Assembly: GCA_005776475.1 (NCBI GenBank)
Contig: SXPB01000123.1
Span: forward strand, 1-55,198
Direction: 5' to 3'
Source: Planctomycetia bacterium
GTDB lineage: Bacteria > Planctomycetota > UBA1135 > UBA2386
DNA length: 55,198 bases
This document shows, piece after piece, positions 32,366 to 40,970 of the stretch; position 1 is the first letter of the stretch, and each line of letters opens with the position of its first letter. The notes below the pieces were generated by a model. That model was not told where the DNA came from, did not search any database, and worked only from the letters and a program-made list of their open reading frames with translations. The position numbers and the translations under genes are program-made.

Positions 32366-33816
32366 GCGACACGCCAAAGGACGGTGGTGCGCCCGGCACG
32401 TGGGATGTCGTCGTGATCGGCAGTGGCCCGGCTGGCCAGAAGGCGGCGGTGCAGGCGGCGAAGGCCGGCCGCAAGGTGTGCCTGATCGAACGCGAACTCG
32501 GCGTCGGCGGCGCCTGTGTCCACCGGGGCACGATTCCGAGCAAGACGCTGCGCGAGACGGCGCTGCACCTGGCCGAGCTGCGCAATCGCCTCGGCAAGCA
32601 CGTCAAGGTCGAGCTGCAGCACGACGTGCAGCTGGCGAGCCTGATGGATCGCATGCAGAGCGTGGTGACCGCGCACGTCGAGTACCAGACCAAGCAACTG
32701 CGCCGCAACGGCATCGAACAGATCCACGGCCGCGCCCGCTTCGTCGATGCGCACACGATCGCAATCGACTCGATCCATGGGCGCTCGCGCGAAGTGCGCG
32801 GCGAGACGATCGTGATCGCCACGGGTTCGCGGCCGCGCACGCCGGCGGACATCCCGGTCGACCACGAGTACGTCTACGACAGCGACTCGATCCTCAGCAT
32901 GGCCTACCTGCCGAAGTCGCTGACCGTGCTCGGCAGCGGCGTCATCGCGTCGGAGTACGCGACGATCTTCGCGGCGCTCGGTGTGCCGGTGACGATGATC
33001 GACAAGTCGGACCGGCCGCTCGCGTTCCTGGATCGCGAAGTGCTGGACCGCTTCGTCGAGTCGTTCGAATCGCATCCTGGCTGTGTGTTCGTGGGCAGCG
33101 CCAAGGTCAAGAGCGTCGCGTGGAACGGGCTCGACGCGGTCGTCACCACGCTCGACAACGGGTGGGAGGTCAAGTCCGAACGGTTGCTGTGCGCGCTTGG
33201 TCGCGTTGCCAACGTCGAGGACCTGGCGATCGACCAGGCTGGGCTCAAGCTCAGCGACCGTGGCCACGTTCCCGTCGACAAGGACTGCCGCACCGCCGTC
33301 GCGAACATCTTCGCGGTGGGCGACGTGATCGGACCGCCGTCGTTGGCCTCGGCGTCGATGGAACAAGGTCGCCGCGCGATGCGCGTCGCGTTGAATCTGC
33401 CGACCAGCGAGCACCAGGATCTGATTCCGGCGGGCATCTACACGTTGCCCGAGATCTCGAGCATCGGCCTCTCGGAAGCGGAAGCGAAGAAGGCCGGCCA
33501 CGACGTCGTGGTCGGGCGCGCGAAGTTCGCCGAGCTGGCGCGCGGCCAGATCAGCGGCACGCAGGACGGCATGCTGAAGTTGGTTGCCGACGTCGACAGC
33601 CAGCGCATTCTCGGCTGCCAGATCATCGGCGAGGGCGCGACCGAGCTCGTGCACCTGGCGCAGATGGCGATGATGACGAACTCCCAGGTGTCGATGTTCG
33701 TCGAGAAGATCTTCAACTTCCCGACGCTGGCCGAGGCCTACCGCGTCGCGGCGTTGGACATCGCCGGCCAGATGGCCGCGCGCGAGTTGTTCGCGACGCA
33801 GGCGAAGCAACCCTGA
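32362..33816 (+). CDS. sthA: Soluble pyridine nucleotide transhydrogenase (SthA-like flavoprotein)
   Basis: The 484-residue flavoprotein belongs to the pyridine nucleotide-disulfide oxidoreductase family. The FAD site is VVVIGSGPAGQKAA, the NAD(P)H site is LTVLGSGVIASEYATIF, and ANIFAVGDVIG is the second FAD motif. The redox-active pair CxxxxC of lipoamide dehydrogenase is missing: the region reads GGACVHRGTIPSKTLRE, as in E. coli SthA (GTIPSKALR). This supports transhydrogenase rather than disulfide reductase function, moving hydride between NADPH and NAD. Dimerisation domain from ~350 (YTLPEISSIGLSE, FNFPTLAEAYRVAALD). The start overlaps the HDOD stop. The enzyme would help balance NADPH and NADH. 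Confidence 0.9.
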   Translation: MSDTPKDGGAPGTWDVVVIGSGPAGQKAAVQAAKAGRKVCLIERELGVGGACVHRGTIPSKTLRETALHLAELRNRLGKHVKVELQHDVQLASLMDRMQSVVTAHVEYQTKQLRRNGIEQIHGRARFVDAHTIAIDSIHGRSREVRGETIVIATGSRPRTPADIPVDHEYVYDSDSILSMAYLPKSLTVLGSGVIASEYATIFAALGVPVTMIDKSDRPLAFLDREVLDRFVESFESHPGCVFVGSAKVKSVAWNGLDAVVTTLDNGWEVKSERLLCALGRVANVEDLAIDQAGLKLSDRGHVPVDKDCRTAVANIFAVGDVIGPPSLASASMEQGRRAMRVALNLPTSEHQDLIPAGIYTLPEISSIGLSEAEAKKAGHDVVVGRAKFAELARGQISGTQDGMLKLVADVDSQRILGCQIIGEGATELVHLAQMAMMTNSQVSMFVEKIFNFPTLAEAYRVAALDIAGQMAARELFATQAKQP

Positions 33817-33838
33817 GCCGCGCGACAGGCGCCGCCAC

Positions 33839-34630
33839 TCAACGTTCGCCGCGCAGCAGTTCGGCGAACCACCACAGGCCGCCGTCGCTGCGGTGCAGCA
33901 TGCCGCGGTCGAGTCGGGCCGGCGCTGCGGCCAGCAGGGCCGGCGTCGGTTCGCCGCCCAGGGCCAGGTGCGGCAAACCGGTGCGCCGCAGCAGGTCGCC
34001 CATGCCGAGCAGATGGGCCTGACCGACGACGACCACGACCAGGCGATCGGGGTTCCCGTCGGCGATCGCCGCCACGCGCGCGGCGATGCGGGCATCCCGT
34101 TCCGCCAGCGGCAGCCGCGGCGTCGGTTCCAGGGCGTGCACCGTGGCGCCGTTCGCCTTGGCGAACGCGAGCAACGAGCGGTAGTAGCCCGGATCCAACG
34201 CCGGGTCGTCGAGCCACGAACCGGCCCAACGTGCCTTCATCAGGCGCTGCAGCTCGCGCATCTCGAGCCGGCCGGCCAGGAAGGCATCGACGGCGGCCTG
34301 GTCGAGATCGCCGATCGCCTCGAGCCCGATCGCCAACGGGCGGCGGTCGCTCTGGGTGGCCTTGGCGACCGCGGCCAGCAGTTCGCGGTGCAGGCCGTGC
34401 ACCAGCGAGCTGGCGTGGTGGTCGCCGAGCCACAGCACCCGCACCGTCGGCAGCTGCCGCAGCAACGCCGCCTGGGTCGTCGCCGCCTCGAACCGCGTTC
34501 CCGCCGCGGCGGTGAACGCGGCGCGGTAGTCGGCGAGTTGCGGCGGCAGGCTTTGCCAGCCGAATGTGCCCGGCGAACACGCGCCGACCAGCAGCAGCGA
34601 CAGGATGGCGCCAGCACAGTGGGCGGGCAT
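33839..34630 (-). CDS. ChaN-like lipoprotein
   Basis: The 263-residue product has a lipoprotein signal (GAILSLLLVGACSPG) and a ChaN/DUF399-type domain. Matching features are VRVLWLGDHHASSLVH near residue 65 with the paired His, AIGLEAIGDLDQAAVDAFL, then the LVVVVVGQAHLLGMGDLL segment near 205. Characterised ChaN binds haem as a dimer, and the superfamily includes TraB/Tiki metal-dependent peptidases; the conserved GDxH and GxxH residues support the superfamily. Role here is unknown. ATG 34630 directly precedes the signal peptide. It converges on sthA with a 22-base gap. Confidence 0.8.
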   Translation of the reverse strand: MPAHCAGAILSLLLVGACSPGTFGWQSLPPQLADYRAAFTAAAGTRFEAATTQAALLRQLPTVRVLWLGDHHASSLVHGLHRELLAAVAKATQSDRRPLAIGLEAIGDLDQAAVDAFLAGRLEMRELQRLMKARWAGSWLDDPALDPGYYRSLLAFAKANGATVHALEPTPRLPLAERDARIAARVAAIADGNPDRLVVVVVGQAHLLGMGDLLRRTGLPHLALGGEPTPALLAAAPARLDRGMLHRSDGGLWWFAELLRGER

Positions 34631-34657
34631 GATCGCCGCACACTCCCCGGAGCGAAC

Positions 34658-34762
34658 ATGAAGTGCAAGGTCGGTATCGTGATGTCGGGCGGCGGTTGCC
34701 GCGACGGTTCGGAGATCCACGCAGTGGCGCTGGCGCCGGCGCCGACAGGCGGTGCCGCATGA
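34658..34762 (+). pseudogene. elbB: N-terminal stub of an ElbB-like (DJ-1/PfpI superfamily) gene
   Basis: An open frame of 34 codons starts with an ATG and encodes CKVGIVMSGGGCRDGSEIHA. This matches the conserved ElbB N-terminus, in which a GxxLSGxGxxDGSEIHE pattern is followed by ~190 more residues. After the match the frame turns into Ala/Pro/Gly filler and stops at 34760-34762, overlapping the SDR start by ATGA. The catalytic Cys and the rest of the domain are missing, so it cannot be an active glyoxalase-type enzyme. It could be a decayed gene, or a short coupling peptide kept to deliver ribosomes to the SDR. The residues conserved are those expected in the intact family, so a chance match is unlikely. 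Confidence 0.65.
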
Positions 34763-35520
34763 GCCTGCGTTGCCTCGTCACCGGCGGTGGCTCCGGCATC
34801 GGAGCCGGCATCGCGCGCGTGCTCGCCACCTCGGGCCATCGGGTTGCGATCCTCGGTCGCCGGCGCGATGCGTTGGCGGAAACGCTGACCACGTTCCCCG
34901 AAGGTGGGCGCGGTTGCCTCGCGATGGTCGGTGATGTGACGAAGAAGAAGTCGCTCGCCACCGCGGTCGCGAAGGTCGCGCAGCGCTTCGGCGGGCTCGA
35001 TGTCGTCGTCGCCAACGCCGGCATCGGCGGCCCGAATGGTTGTGCCGTGCCAGGCCCGGATCGCTGGGACGAGATCGTGCGCACCAATCTCGACGGCGTC
35101 TACTTCACGACGCTCGCCGCGTTGCCGCATCTGCAGGACGGCGGCCGGGTGGTCGCGATCAGTTCGGTGCTGGGGCGCTTTGGCGTGCCCGGATACACCG
35201 CGTACTGCGCCAGCAAGCACGGCGTCGTCGGGTTCGTGAAGGCGTTGGCCCTCGAGCTGGCGCCGCGCCGCATCACGGTGAACGCGATCTGCCCGGGTTG
35301 GGTCGAGACCGACATGGCGGCAGCGGGGCTGCGGCTGTTGGCCGAAGTGCAGAAGGTCGACTTCAAGAAGGCGAAGCAGGGTGCGATGGCGGCGGTGCCG
35401 ATCGGGCGCATCCTGCAACCGGACGAAATCGGAGCGACGGTGGCGTGGTTGTGTTCGCCGGGAGCCGCGGGCATGACCGGCCAGGCGATCAGCCATTGTG
35501 GTGGTCAGGTGATGTGGTAG
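34759..35520 (+). CDS. Short-chain dehydrogenase/reductase
   Basis: The 253-residue classical SDR has the dinucleotide motif TGGGSGIGAGIA (residues ~8-19), NAG in VVANAGIG, Ser in VVAISSVLGRFG and catalytic Tyr-Lys in YTAYCASKHG. After these come VNAICPGWVETDM and a C-terminal segment (MTGQAISHCGGQVMW) that replaces the usual DGG ending. It resembles FabG/3-hydroxybutyrate dehydrogenase-type enzymes, but the substrate is not determined by sequence. The start ATG 34759 overlaps the ElbB stub stop, so expression may depend on translation of the stub. A terminator-like hairpin begins at its stop codon. Confidence 0.92.
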   Translation: MSLRCLVTGGGSGIGAGIARVLATSGHRVAILGRRRDALAETLTTFPEGGRGCLAMVGDVTKKKSLATAVAKVAQRFGGLDVVVANAGIGGPNGCAVPGPDRWDEIVRTNLDGVYFTTLAALPHLQDGGRVVAISSVLGRFGVPGYTAYCASKHGVVGFVKALALELAPRRITVNAICPGWVETDMAAAGLRLLAEVQKVDFKKAKQGAMAAVPIGRILQPDEIGATVAWLCSPGAAGMTGQAISHCGGQVMW

Positions 35521-35535
35521 TCCCGGCGCGGGACT
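35519..35535 (+). terminator. Candidate terminator hairpin at the SDR stop
   Basis: Perfect 7-bp stem AGTCCCG-GCG-CGGGACT, beginning within the TAG stop of the SDR gene; a second 5-bp GCGGC/GCCGC pairing follows. No U tract. Confidence 0.4.
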
Positions 35536-35646
35536 GCGGCGGGGCCGCTGCCACCGGCGTTTGCGTGGCGGTTCCCTGCTTGCGTCGCAGCGAGTGGTTG
35601 ACGCGGGGTAGCTTCCCTAGCCGGGGCATGGACTCGGCAGCTCCCC

Positions 35647-36564
35647 ATGCGTCGCCTCTCGTTGCTCTCCTTTGCCGTGTTCGCTGCTTGTGCGGCCAAC
35701 GCCAACTCTCCGGACGACTGGTCGCGCATCCAGCGTGACCGTCTGGAGCGGTTGCACGCGGTGCGCAAGCCGGCGACGGCGCTGCAGGCGACGATCGCCC
35801 AGACACCGGGCGCTGCACCGCAGGATCCCGTGCACATCGACCAGCGTGAGCCGCAGGCGCGGGCCTTCCGCGCGCCGCTGCTCGCCTTGCACGCCGCGTT
35901 CGGCTACGGCCAGGTTGCGGCCGACGTCGCCGGCACTTCGCTCGACGACCGCACCGACGCGCACGTCGTGATGCTGGGCGTCGATGCCGGCACCGGAGCC
36001 GGCCTGCACGCCGATTTCATCACCAGCGAACCGCAGTTGTTCGCCGGGGTGCGCATCAACGACGGCGATGCGCCGGCCGCGGCGGAGGCCTCGATCACCG
36101 GCGGCAGCGTGTTCCCGCATCTGCGATGGCATGGCGCTCTCGGCGGCCTGCGGCTGCCGGTTCGCGCCGGCCTCGGCGTCGATTGGCAGAACCTCCGCCA
36201 CGAACGGGCCGGCGTTGCGCGCGAGTGGCTCGCGGTCGGTCCGAAGCTCGTGGTCGAACCGACGCTGCGCCTGTTCGGCAACAGCGCGAACGCGCTCGAT
36301 CTCGTCGGGCATCTCGGCGGTGACGTCGGTGCGGCGTGGTTCCGCGAAGAGTTCCACGGCGGCGACGACCGCGACAGCACGCTGCGGTGGGCGGGCGAGG
36401 CCGGTCTCGGCCTGCGCGCGTTGTCCGGCAACTGGCAACTCGATCTCGGCTACCGGCTGCAACACGCGACGTTCGGCGCCATCGACTCGGATCTCTACGG
36501 CTCGCGCGATCGCACCGAACTGCAACGGCAGCTGGTGTTCATCGGCTGCGGCGTGACCTTCTAA
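35647..36564 (+). CDS. Outer-membrane beta-barrel-like protein
   Basis: The 305-residue product has a signal peptide (LSLLSFAVFAACAANA; the Ala-Cys-Ala could also act as a lipobox). It consists of an N-terminal charged region and repeated amphipathic strands from ~75, such as ALHAAFGYGQVAADVAG, HADFITSEPQLFAGVRIN, VRAGLGVDWQNLRHE, AWFREEFHGGDDRDS and WQLDLGYRLQHATFG. The protein ends VFIGCGVTF; the final Phe preceded by alternating hydrophobics is the C-terminal signal recognised by the BamA machine. No specific family is recognised. It converges on the metalloprotease gene with a hairpin between them. Confidence 0.7.
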   Translation: MRRLSLLSFAVFAACAANANSPDDWSRIQRDRLERLHAVRKPATALQATIAQTPGAAPQDPVHIDQREPQARAFRAPLLALHAAFGYGQVAADVAGTSLDDRTDAHVVMLGVDAGTGAGLHADFITSEPQLFAGVRINDGDAPAAAEASITGGSVFPHLRWHGALGGLRLPVRAGLGVDWQNLRHERAGVAREWLAVGPKLVVEPTLRLFGNSANALDLVGHLGGDVGAAWFREEFHGGDDRDSTLRWAGEAGLGLRALSGNWQLDLGYRLQHATFGAIDSDLYGSRDRTELQRQLVFIGCGVTF

Positions 36565-36689
36565 TCCGGGTCGGCCGCGAAGCGCGCAGGCGTCCGCCGT
36601 TGCGCCGCATGCCGATGGTTTCGACCGCGAGTGCGTGGTCCCGTCGCGGTCGTTCTCGGCCGTTCCCCGAACCTGCCCGCGGGAAACGA

Positions 36690-36714
36690 ACGCGCCCGCA
36701 CTGGGCGGGCGCGT
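36690..36714 (-). terminator. Hairpin terminator between convergent genes
   Basis: Perfect 10-bp stem ACGCGCCCGC / GCGGGCGCGT with a 5-base loop, between the barrel gene (ends 36564) and the metalloprotease (ends 36759, minus). On the minus strand it is followed by TTCGTTT, a weak T-rich tail, so it best serves the protease transcript, though it can act in both directions. Confidence 0.7.
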
Positions 36715-36758
36715 CGCGACCTGCAGCCCGCGTCGAGCGGGCCGCGATCACGCCACCA

Positions 36759-39728
36759 TCACGGCGTCTGCGTGAACATGTTGAAGAACGGGTTCGACGT
36801 GACGAACGTCGTGAAGCCCGCATCGACTGTCAGCACCTGGCTGTAGAGGTAGACGCCGATCGCCGAAGGCACCGCCGGCGCCGTCGCCGGGAACGTCGCG
36901 TTGCCGCTGCCGTCGGTCGAGCCGCCGAGCACGGTGATCGCGCCGCCGATGAAGACGATCGGGAAGCCTGGCACCGCGGTCGGGCCGATCGTGTCGCCGA
37001 GGCCGAGCAGGAACGGCCGCGAGCCGCCTGGCGTCGTGATCGTGCCGAGCATCGACGCGCCCTGCGCCGCTTGCTCCGGCAGCAGCTTCCAATCGCAATC
37101 GACGGAAGGCGCGATCGTTTCGCCGAGTTCGACATCGTCGATGGCCCAACCGCCGAGCTGCAGGCCGGCATCCGAGTTCATGCCCCATTCGATCTGCACG
37201 CTCGGGTTGTTGTCGGCCATCGGCAGCGCGTACTCGACCGTCTGCCAGGACGTATCGACCAGGTGGCCGGTGAGTGGATTCTGCCACACCAGAACGCCGT
37301 TCACCTTGATCGTCGCCTGGTCGAAGGCTGCTTCTTCGACCGTCAACCAGCGCTTGAAGCGCAGCACCACACCGGTTCTGCCCGTGCAGTTGATCAGCGG
37401 CGAGCGCAGGTAGTTCTCGACGTTCGCGCCGTAAGCGCCGTTCCAGTTTTGCGTCCCGATCGTGTTGCCGAGATCGTTGGCATAGCAGTTGGCGCCCGAA
37501 GCTGCGGTCTGCGGGTCGGTCCACGCCACTCCCTGCGACGTGCCGAACTTGCCGGCCGGGTCGCCGACTTGCCAGTCGTTCTGCACGGCGACCTGTACAC
37601 TGGTCCAGCCCGCAGCGCCGGCGTCGAAGTTCTCGGCGTAGAAGCCACCGAACGTGCCACCGGTGATCGAGTAGCTGAGTTCACCCGAAGTCGGGAAGCG
37701 CACGATCGCCGCCGTGCTGTGCACCGCTTCGATGTGGTAGCTCACGGCGCCCGTGGTCAAGCCAGGCAGCAGCGCCTGGAAGCCGTTCACGGCGCCGGTC
37801 GGGTGCATGTTGCGCACCTGGTTGCCGGTGCCGGCGTTGTAGTGCAGGCGGACCTGCGTGATCGAGCCGCTGATCGGCGCGACCGTCGCGAGCACCTGGC
37901 GCGGCGTCAGGCGCTGCGCGGTGTTGCCGAGGGCCGTGTGCGAGATCGACGCCAGCTGGATCTGCGGATACGGGATCGCCTTGTCGGTCGCCGCACCGCT
38001 GAGGAACGTGTAGTTCGGCGTGCCGTTGAGCAGGTTGCCGTCGTTGTCGTCGGCGATGAACACTTCGCGCACCGCGTCCTCACGCGTCGACGCGTCGGCG
38101 ACGAGCGTGCTGATCACGATGTCGTTGGTGAGCGCGATCGCGGCCGGCGTGCCGAGTCCGGCGCGGGCGCGTTCACGCAGCTTCCACGCAAAGCCCATCC
38201 AGACCTGGCCGGCGGTGTGCGGCGAACCACCCGAAGCCGGCCACAGCAGCGTGTTGTTGCCGTTGCGCAGCGCGACGCCCGGCGACTGGAAGCCGCTGCC
38301 GAGCAGCGGCGTGTCGTTGAGGTAGCAACCGATGATGTCGCCCCAGCCTTCGCTCAGGCCTTCGGCGTTGCTGTTGGCGATGCCGCCGTAGCGGTCGTCG
38401 ATGCCGTGGCCCCATTCGTGGGCGACGACGGTCGAGAACGCGGTGTTCGCGCAGCCGCCACCTTCCGAATAGAAGTTGATCGTGTTGCCCGTGTAGTAGG
38501 CGTTGCACGTGCTGGCGATGTTGACCGTCACGCCGATGTTGCTGGCGGTCGCCAGCTGGGACGTGTTGCCGAGGATCGCCCGGCAGTACTCGTTGGTGGC
38601 GTCGGTGTACCACGACGTCGTCGTGTGCGCCGCTTCGTTGGTCGTCGCCGCCGCGGTAAACAGCTGGATCGTCGTCGGGACTCCGGGGTTGACCACGACG
38701 TTGGCCGCCGGCGCATTGGCGCCGTTGATCGGGTTGTGGTGGCGGCCGTCGAGCGTGCCGACCGTGATGTTCGTCGCCGCGGCGATGTCGATCGAGAACT
38801 CGCCGTTGGCATTCGTGGTGACGTTGCCGATGCCGGGAACGTTGATCACGAGGCCGGGCATCGGCACGTTGACGAGCGCGCTGTAGGCGTCGTTGCCGGT
38901 GCGGGTCCAGCCCATGACCGTGACCGTGGTCGGTACGGGCGGCGCCGACAGCTTCTCGACGGAGGGCGCTTCCGCCTTGCCGCCGTTGCAGCCGATGACA
39001 CCGCATTCGTGCTTGTCGGTGACGAACGTCAGCACCGCACCGGTGGCGGCGTCAACGTAGTAGCGACCGATCGGGCCTTCGCCTTGGGCGTTGACGTTGC
39101 TGATCGCAACTTCCCAGGCGAGGTGCACCGGCGCCAGGTCGGTGGCGTGCATGTCGCCCCAGATGACGAGGCGCGGCGCCTTCACGGGAGCGGGCTGCGG
39201 CACTCCGGTCGGCGAGCCGACCTTGGCCCAGGCGGCACCGACGGCGACTTCTTCGGCGATCGCCGGGACCGTGTTGAACCCCTTCGGGATCGTGAAGGCC
39301 TGGCTGCCCAGCATCGCGACGACGCCCCTCATGTTGATGCGCACGTCGGCGCGGCCGTCGATCACCGGCAGGCCACGGTAGTACTGCTCGAACACGAACG
39401 ACCAGGTGCGGCCCATGCGGCCCGCGAGCAGTTCGCGGAAGTCGCTGTCACCGAGCCCGAGCAGCGCATTGTGCTTCTCGAGCTGGGCGAGCGCGTGGCG
39501 ACGCGCTTCGGCAATCGAGTTTTCGCGCCAGTCGGCCAGGGCGAGGCCCGTGCCATAGATGGCGCTCGGCGTGCCCGTGGCCGTGTGCCATTGCGCAATC
39601 CACTGGCCACCCGACTCCGCCTTGAAGGCGGCGAAGGCGGCCTTGCAGCTCGCGACGTTGACGTAATCCTGGGGATCCTGGGCGGGGGAAAGGGCAGCGA
39701 AGCTCGCTGCGAGTACAAACATGCGCAT
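36759..39728 (-). CDS. Secreted M36/fungalysin-like zinc metalloprotease with shared C-terminal module
   Basis: The 989-residue product has a signal peptide (FVLAASFAALSPAQ) and an FTP/PepSY-like propeptide (~60-240, with AQLEKHNALLGLGDSDFREL). A CarbD-like insert follows (~265-340). The catalytic region has the zinc motif VVAHEWGHGIDDRYGG (HEWGH ~437) and the third-ligand segment NAEGLSEGWGDIIG. After it come a jelly-roll/MAM-like domain (~690-880; YAENFDAGAAGWTSVQV, LRFKRWLTVEEAAFD, WAIDDVELGE) and the ~85-residue C-terminal module shared with three other secreted proteins (PFLLGLGDTIGP to the end). It should be an extracellular protease that activates after propeptide removal. Alternative start: ATG 39722. 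Confidence 0.93.
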   Translation of the reverse strand: MRMFVLAASFAALSPAQDPQDYVNVASCKAAFAAFKAESGGQWIAQWHTATGTPSAIYGTGLALADWRENSIAEARRHALAQLEKHNALLGLGDSDFRELLAGRMGRTWSFVFEQYYRGLPVIDGRADVRINMRGVVAMLGSQAFTIPKGFNTVPAIAEEVAVGAAWAKVGSPTGVPQPAPVKAPRLVIWGDMHATDLAPVHLAWEVAISNVNAQGEGPIGRYYVDAATGAVLTFVTDKHECGVIGCNGGKAEAPSVEKLSAPPVPTTVTVMGWTRTGNDAYSALVNVPMPGLVINVPGIGNVTTNANGEFSIDIAAATNITVGTLDGRHHNPINGANAPAANVVVNPGVPTTIQLFTAAATTNEAAHTTTSWYTDATNEYCRAILGNTSQLATASNIGVTVNIASTCNAYYTGNTINFYSEGGGCANTAFSTVVAHEWGHGIDDRYGGIANSNAEGLSEGWGDIIGCYLNDTPLLGSGFQSPGVALRNGNNTLLWPASGGSPHTAGQVWMGFAWKLRERARAGLGTPAAIALTNDIVISTLVADASTREDAVREVFIADDNDGNLLNGTPNYTFLSGAATDKAIPYPQIQLASISHTALGNTAQRLTPRQVLATVAPISGSITQVRLHYNAGTGNQVRNMHPTGAVNGFQALLPGLTTGAVSYHIEAVHSTAAIVRFPTSGELSYSITGGTFGGFYAENFDAGAAGWTSVQVAVQNDWQVGDPAGKFGTSQGVAWTDPQTAASGANCYANDLGNTIGTQNWNGAYGANVENYLRSPLINCTGRTGVVLRFKRWLTVEEAAFDQATIKVNGVLVWQNPLTGHLVDTSWQTVEYALPMADNNPSVQIEWGMNSDAGLQLGGWAIDDVELGETIAPSVDCDWKLLPEQAAQGASMLGTITTPGGSRPFLLGLGDTIGPTAVPGFPIVFIGGAITVLGGSTDGSGNATFPATAPAVPSAIGVYLYSQVLTVDAGFTTFVTSNPFFNMFTQTP

Positions 39729-40058
39729 GGGGTCGGAGTCCTCTGGGGCCGACGCGGAACGTGGGTGCGTTCCATGGCAGCCTTGGGTCGCAGGGGCGTG
39801 CGACGGTGCAACAGCGGGCAGGTGCGAAGGAGTATGGCCCTGGCTGGAAGGTGGTCAACCCGGCAAGTGCACCCAGTCCGTACCGACAGAAGCGGTCGTC
39901 CGCATGGCGAAGTGCGGCGCGTCGGTCGGATGGCGCAGCCCGAAATCAGCTCCGCCCGGTCCCAAATCGCGACTGCCCCAACGGGCGGGGCGGCGGGCGC
40001 GCCGGCTTCACGTGGTGGTCCGAACGGGCGCAGCGGTAGTAGATTGTGCGCATCGGCA
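39729..40058. other. Gap between flagellin and the metalloprotease
   Basis: A 330-base gap on the minus-strand path. It must hold the protease promoter. I see a weak 5-bp hairpin GCCCC / GGGGC (near 39972-39988) that might end the flagellin transcript, but no convincing promoter boxes. No small gene is supported. Confidence 0.35.
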
Positions 40059-40862
40059 TCACCCCATGAGGTCGAGCAGGCGACGCGGGGACGCGGAGGC
40101 CTGCCGTTGCCCGGACACCTGCAAGCCGAGCAGAATGCGGTCGCGGACCTGTTCCGCGACTGCCTGCGCCACGTCCACGTCTTCGATCCGGGAACGGGCG
40201 GCCTCCTGGGCTTCGCGCGCAGCGCCGAGCTGCTCGCCGTGCCGTTGGAGCGTGTTGTCGGCAGCCCCGAGGGCCGCCCGCACTTCGCCGATGCGAGCGC
40301 TCGCACCGTCGAGTGCAGCCAGAGTCGCGGGAGCCGCAACCGAAAGGCCCGCAACCCCGAGCGACGCACTGCGCAGGTCCGGCACGTCGACCGTGTGGTC
40401 GCCGCCCGCACCGTCACTGACGACGACCGCCTGGCCGCCGCCCGCCGAGCCATCCAACAAGGAACGTCCGCCGAATTGGGTACCGGCCGCTGTCTGGTCG
40501 AGCTGCGCCGCGAGTTGGTCGAACTCCTGCTGGATGGTCTGCCGATCTTCGCCGGAAAGGGTGCCGTTCTGGGCCTGGACCGAGAGCTCGCGCATGCGCG
40601 AGATCGCATCCTGGCTCGACTGCAGCGACGCCTCGGCAGTGCGCACGAGGCCCTGGCCGTCGGCCAGGTTGCGTTCGCCCTGCGCCGCCGAACGGGCGCC
40701 CGCCGCGAGCCGGGCCGCGATGGCGAGCCCGGCCGGATCGTCGGCAGCGGAGGCGATGCGCTTGCCGCTGGCGAGGCGCTTCGAAGTGCGTTCGCGCCGG
40801 GTCGCCAGCTGCTCCATCTGGTGCAGCCGCGTCTGGTCGCCAGGTGATCGGATCGACGTCAT
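40059..40862 (-). CDS. fliC: Flagellin
   Basis: The 267-residue product is a short flagellin made of the D0/D1 helices with a small central domain. The N-terminal half contains RTSKRLASGKRIASAADDPA followed by GLAIAARLAAGARSA and AISRMRELSVQAQNGTLSG, the diagnostic flagellin segments. The C-terminal helix contains VRAALGAADNTLQRHGEQLG and IEDVDVAQAVAEQVRDRIL. The last ~20 residues depart from the usual SLL-type ending. There is no signal peptide; export is by the flagellar type III apparatus. ATG 40862 is chosen because GGGGAAG lies just upstream; an in-frame ATG at 40922 precedes the promoter-like site and would add low-quality sequence. A sigma28-like promoter lies 50 bases upstream. No other flagellar gene is in view. 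Confidence 0.93.
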   Translation of the reverse strand: MTSIRSPGDQTRLHQMEQLATRRERTSKRLASGKRIASAADDPAGLAIAARLAAGARSAAQGERNLADGQGLVRTAEASLQSSQDAISRMRELSVQAQNGTLSGEDRQTIQQEFDQLAAQLDQTAAGTQFGGRSLLDGSAGGGQAVVVSDGAGGDHTVDVPDLRSASLGVAGLSVAAPATLAALDGASARIGEVRAALGAADNTLQRHGEQLGAAREAQEAARSRIEDVDVAQAVAEQVRDRILLGLQVSGQRQASASPRRLLDLMG

Positions 40863-40881
40863 TCTTCCCCTTCCCCCGCAG

Positions 40882-40893
40882 GGCCGAAAGGCC
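40882..40893 (-). other. Leader hairpin of flagellin mRNA
   Basis: On the minus strand GGCC-TTTC-GGCC, a perfect 4-bp stem 19 bases upstream of the ATG and directly before the purine-rich ribosome-binding region. Short, so of limited significance by itself. Confidence 0.35.
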
Positions 40894-40910
40894 GCCGCGG
40901 CGTGACCAGT

Positions 40911-40938
40911 TCTTCGGCGCAAAGTGTCGAGTCCTTGA
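40911..40938 (-). promoter_or_regulatory. Sigma28-type (FliA) promoter of the flagellin gene
   Basis: Reading the minus strand, TCAA is followed after 16 bases by GCCGAAGA, against the sigma28 consensus TAAA-N15-GCCGATAA (3/4 and 6/8 matches). The predicted start of transcription would lie about 40 bases upstream of the flagellin ATG, a normal distance. Flagellin genes are the classical sigma28 targets, which supports the call. Confidence 0.6.
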
Positions 40939-40970
40939 ACACCCTGTCTCGGGTTGGGACACCAGAACCG

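Noticed and set aside
32362-33816. Dihydrolipoamide dehydrogenase as the identity of the flavoprotein
   Set aside because: The CxxxxC redox pair is missing (CVHRGT), as in SthA; no 2-oxoacid dehydrogenase genes nearby.
36336-40847. Open frame of about 1500 codons on the plus strand across the metalloprotease and flagellin
   Set aside because: Arg/Asp/Val-rich shadow of confidently assigned minus-strand genes, no motif, crosses a terminator-like hairpin.
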